A stretch of 7,779 nucleotides of DNA, taken from positions 1-7,779 of the forward strand of contig JAJTHX010000251.1 in assembly GCA_021300125.1 (NCBI GenBank). Reading direction: 5' to 3'. How positions within the stretch are numbered: position 1 is the first letter of the stretch; each line of letters opens with the position of its first letter. A program made the position numbers and the translations under genes. The notes under the pieces are model-generated. The model worked only from the letters and a program-made list of their open reading frames with translations. It was not told the origin of the DNA and made no database searches. The DNA is from Betaproteobacteria bacterium. GTDB taxonomy: Bacteria; Pseudomonadota; Gammaproteobacteria; Burkholderiales; SG8-41. This document shows positions 6,388 to 7,779 of the stretch, piece by piece.

Positions 6388-7136
6388 GCGTGCACCTCGT
6401 GACTGACATCGTGCTTGACGGTATCGGGCAGCGTGATCGCGCGGAATACCTCGTCGAGCTTGCCCTCGGGTGAGCGCGCCTTCAGCTCTGCGGGCGTGCC
6501 GCTGGCAACGATATGGCCGCGGTCGATGATGATCACGCGCGAACAGGCCGCTTCGACCTCTTCCAGGATGTGGGTGGAGAAAATCACCACCTTGCTCTCA
6601 CCCAGGCGCTTGATCAGGCCGCGCACCTCGTGTTTCTGGTTCGGATCCAGCCCGTCCGTCGGCTCGTCGAGGATCAGCACGTCGGGATCGTGGATCAGTG
6701 ATTGCGCGAGGCAGGTCCGGTGCTTGTAGCCTTTGGACAGCGTGTCGATCGACTGGTAGAGCACGTTTTCGAGAAAGCACAGCTCCACCGCCCGGTGCAC
6801 CGCGCGTTTGCGCGCGTCACCCTGCAGGCCGCGCAGCTCGGCACAGAAATTGAGAAAGCCGTTGACGGTCATGTCGGCGTAGCCCGGCGCGTTTTCGGGC
6901 AGATAGCCGATCAGGCGCTTGGCCGCGATCGGATTCTCGACCATGTCATGGCCGCCGACGGTGATGCGGCCGGAGGTGGGCGGGTAATAGCCGGTGACCA
7001 TGCGCATCGTGGTCGATTTGCCGGCGCCATTGGGGCCGAGAAAACCCAGCACTTCACCGCGCTCGACGCTGAACGACACGTCGTTGACGGCGAGCTTGGG
7101 GCCGAAGGCCTTTACCAGATGCTCGACTTTGATCAA
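6384..7136 (-). CDS. ABC transporter ATP-binding protein (GldA-like)
   Basis: A 250-residue cytoplasmic ATPase with all ABC motifs: Walker A G-P-N-G-A-G-K-S-T (34-42), Q-loop region G-Y-L-P-E-N (77-82, Glu in place of the usual Gln), signature L-S-K-G-Y (133-137, not the classic L-S-G-G-Q), Walker B V-L-I-L-D-E (153-158), D-loop G-L-D (162-164) and switch His189. The L-S-K-G-Y and P-E-N variants are known in GldA/ABC-2 exporter ATPases, so activity is expected. The start is a TTG at 7136-7134. No in-frame ATG lies near it, GGAG sits 7 nt upstream, and an in-frame TGA lies not far upstream. It is the first gene of the four-gene operon and supplies the energy for the GldF-like permease. The C-terminal 30 residues after the ABC fold are short and charged. 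Confidence 0.95.
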   Translation of the reverse strand: MIKVEHLVKAFGPKLAVNDVSFSVERGEVLGFLGPNGAGKSTTMRMVTGYYPPTSGRITVGGHDMVENPIAAKRLIGYLPENAPGYADMTVNGFLNFCAELRGLQGDARKRAVHRAVELCFLENVLYQSIDTLSKGYKHRTCLAQSLIHDPDVLILDEPTDGLDPNQKHEVRGLIKRLGESKVVIFSTHILEEVEAACSRVIIIDRGHIVASGTPAELKARSPEGKLDEVFRAITLPDTVKHDVSHEVHA

Positions 7137-7319
7137 TTCCTCTCTCCGTTCGTGGCGCAGCCGTCAGACAAGCCGCGCGTGTTTTTGTGGCGCTTTAGAT
7201 CAGGCCAGGCCCAAAAAAATTCAATCCCCTCAAAACGACCGCCCCACAACCCAAGGTGTTTAACATAACACATTGATTAATATGGATTATTTTCTGCGGC
7301 GCTGGCCAGGCAGCCACGG
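7137..7319 (-). promoter_or_regulatory. Leader region of the ABC operon, candidate promoters
   Basis: This 183-nt gap between the tRNA and the ATPase gene has no coding potential I trust and a clear AT-rich patch (about 7211-7295). Two weak minus-strand promoter candidates are visible. One is an extended -10, TG-T-TATGTT (7262-7270), with no good -35. The other is TTGAAT (7219-7224) with TCTAAA (7194-7199) at a long 19-nt spacing. No convincing terminator follows the tRNA on this strand, so readthrough from the tRNA promoter is also possible. Confidence 0.3.
7138..7148 (-). promoter_or_regulatory. Ribosome binding site for the TTG start of the ATPase
   Basis: On the minus strand GGAG (7144-7147) lies 7 nt before the TTG at 7136, followed by a second purine run (AGAGGAA) right up to the codon. 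This supports the non-ATG start. Confidence 0.65.
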
Positions 7320-7395
7320 TGGTGCCGACAGTCTGAATCGAACAGACGACCTACCGCTTACAAGGCGGTTGCTCTACCAACTGAGCTATGCCGGC
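7320..7395 (-). tRNA. tRNA-Thr (anticodon TGT)
   Basis: A complete 76-nt cloverleaf. The acceptor stem is GCCGGCA with TGTCGGC (one G-T pair). The D-arm is GCTC/GAGC with loop AGTTGGTA. The anticodon stem is ACCGC/GCGGT with loop CTTGTAA, giving anticodon TGT, which reads ACA (Thr). The variable loop is AGGTC, and the T-arm is GTCTG/CAGAC with loop TTCGATT. The discriminator A and the CCA end are encoded in the gene (7320-7323). It resembles the E. coli Thr(TGT) tRNA closely in the D-arm and loops. Confidence 0.97.
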
Positions 7396-7404
7396 GGGCC
7401 GCGC

Positions 7405-7410
7405 ATTATA
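7405..7410 (-). promoter_or_regulatory. -10 box of the tRNA-Thr promoter
   Basis: A perfect TATAAT on the minus strand lies 9 nt before the first tRNA base, placing the start about 3 nt upstream of the mature 5' end. The discriminator is very GC-rich (GCGCGGCCC), as is usual for stringently controlled stable-RNA promoters. The -35 position reads CAGCGG and is poor. Confidence 0.65.
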
Positions 7411-7438
7411 GCGCCGCCCCTGTGGCGCCGCTGCTTTC

Positions 7439-7444
7439 TATAAT
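7439..7444 (+). promoter_or_regulatory. -10 box of the dehydrogenase promoter
   Basis: A perfect TATAAT on the plus strand, 28 nt before the ATG at 7473, predicts a start near 7451 and a leader of about 22 nt. The -35 region is GC-rich without a good hexamer. It faces away from the tRNA promoter and overlaps it. Confidence 0.55.
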
Positions 7445-7472
7445 GGCGACTCCCGATTGTTCCAGGACAGTG

Positions 7473-7779
7473 ATGAACCCCAGACCCCTAGGATTGGCCG
7501 GCTGCGGCCTGATGGGCACCGCCTGCGCGCAGCGCCTGCGCGGCGCCGGATTCGGATTGCTCGGCTATGATATCGACCCAGCCAAGGCGGTCGCCCTGAC
7601 CCCGCTGGGCGCCGGTGTCGCAGCCTCGCTCGCCGAACTGGCCACCCGCTGCGACACCGTGGTGCTGGCGGTGTTCAATACCGACCAGGCCGAAGCCGCC
7701 TGCAACGCGCTGGCCGCAGCCCGTCCAGCCGGCGAGCCTCCGCTGACCGCCGTCTGCGTCAGCACCTGCGACCCGGACC
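7473..7779 (+). CDS. Beta-hydroxyacid dehydrogenase-family NAD-binding protein, N-terminal part
   Basis: The first 102 residues of a protein cut by the window end. The N-terminus is a Rossmann fold: G-C-G-L-M-G (10-15) is the G-x-G-x-M-G dinucleotide loop of the 3-hydroxyisobutyrate/6-phosphogluconate dehydrogenase superfamily. It is followed by a helix and the second strand ending G-Y-D-I-D (31-35). Asp33 there suggests NAD rather than NADP. The segment V-V-L-A-V-F-N-T-D (63-71) matches the fourth strand, where the family has a short loop over the cofactor. The ATG has AGGA 5 nt upstream. Catalytic residues lie beyond the window, so the substrate (hydroxyisobutyrate, tartronate semialdehyde, or another beta-hydroxyacid) is unknown. 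The first residues lack a signal peptide, so it is cytoplasmic. Confidence 0.9.
   Translation, partial: MNPRPLGLAGCGLMGTACAQRLRGAGFGLLGYDIDPAKAVALTPLGAGVAASLAELATRCDTVVLAVFNTDQAEAACNALAAARPAGEPPLTAVCVSTCDPD

Larger units (their letters stand above)
2554..7136 (-). other. Four-gene Gld-like ABC transporter operon
   Basis: ATPase, permease, GldG-like and DUF4340 genes lie in this order on one strand. Junctions are ATGA overlap, 7-nt gap and ATGA overlap, with no internal terminator. The tight packing predicts one message and fixed subunit ratios. Confidence 0.85.

Noticed and set aside
5626..6402. A 258-codon plus-strand open frame over the permease
   Set aside because: The product is a His/Gln/Glu/Gly-rich chain without membrane segments or motifs, mirroring the codons of the true permease on the other strand.
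7291..7319. Terminator after tRNA-Thr
   Set aside because: A short imperfect GC hairpin is present, but the minus-strand sequence after it is A-rich rather than T-rich.

Overview
This is a GC-rich bacterial window of mostly ordinary chromosomal genes. A Bug/TctC-type solute-binding protein, the overall codon and GC usage, and the mix of gene families suggest a betaproteobacterium, probably Burkholderiales or a relative. That placement is inference from gene content, because no species-level marker is present.

Layout. A truncated MFS efflux-type transporter (plus strand, ends at 608) meets a minus-strand group at a strong bidirectional terminator (622-652). The minus-strand group, read right to left, is a small lipoprotein (2263-1871), a 64-residue protein of unknown function (1831-1637) and a Bug/TctC periplasmic binding protein (1640-666). 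The last two share an ATGA stop/start overlap. A good sigma70-like promoter sits directly in front of the lipoprotein start, so that message may be leaderless.

The gap from 2264 to 2553 has no convincing protein gene. On the plus strand it ends in a near-perfect intrinsic terminator (2475-2505) that no plus-strand CDS can explain. Several hairpins and C-rich segments precede it. I read this as a candidate stand-alone small RNA gene, and it is the least explained signal in the window.

From 7136 down to 2554 runs a compact four-gene minus-strand operon. It encodes an ABC ATPase (GldA-like), an ABC-2 permease (GldF-like), a GldG-family auxiliary protein and a DUF4340 membrane-anchored protein. 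Two of the three junctions are ATGA overlaps and the third is a 7-nt gap. The set resembles the Bacteroidota gliding-associated ABC transporter, but in a proteobacterial setting its substrate is unknown. The ATPase would power the permease in the inner membrane. The GldG and DUF4340 proteins have N-terminal anchors and large domains probably facing the periplasm, where they would act as accessory parts.

Upstream of the operon lie a tRNA-Thr(TGT) gene (7395-7320, minus) and, diverging to the right, the start of a beta-hydroxyacid dehydrogenase-type NAD-binding gene (7473 onward, cut by the window end). Perfect TATAAT boxes on opposite strands lie back to back between these two genes. I see no CRISPR array, insertion sequence, phage gene or attachment site.
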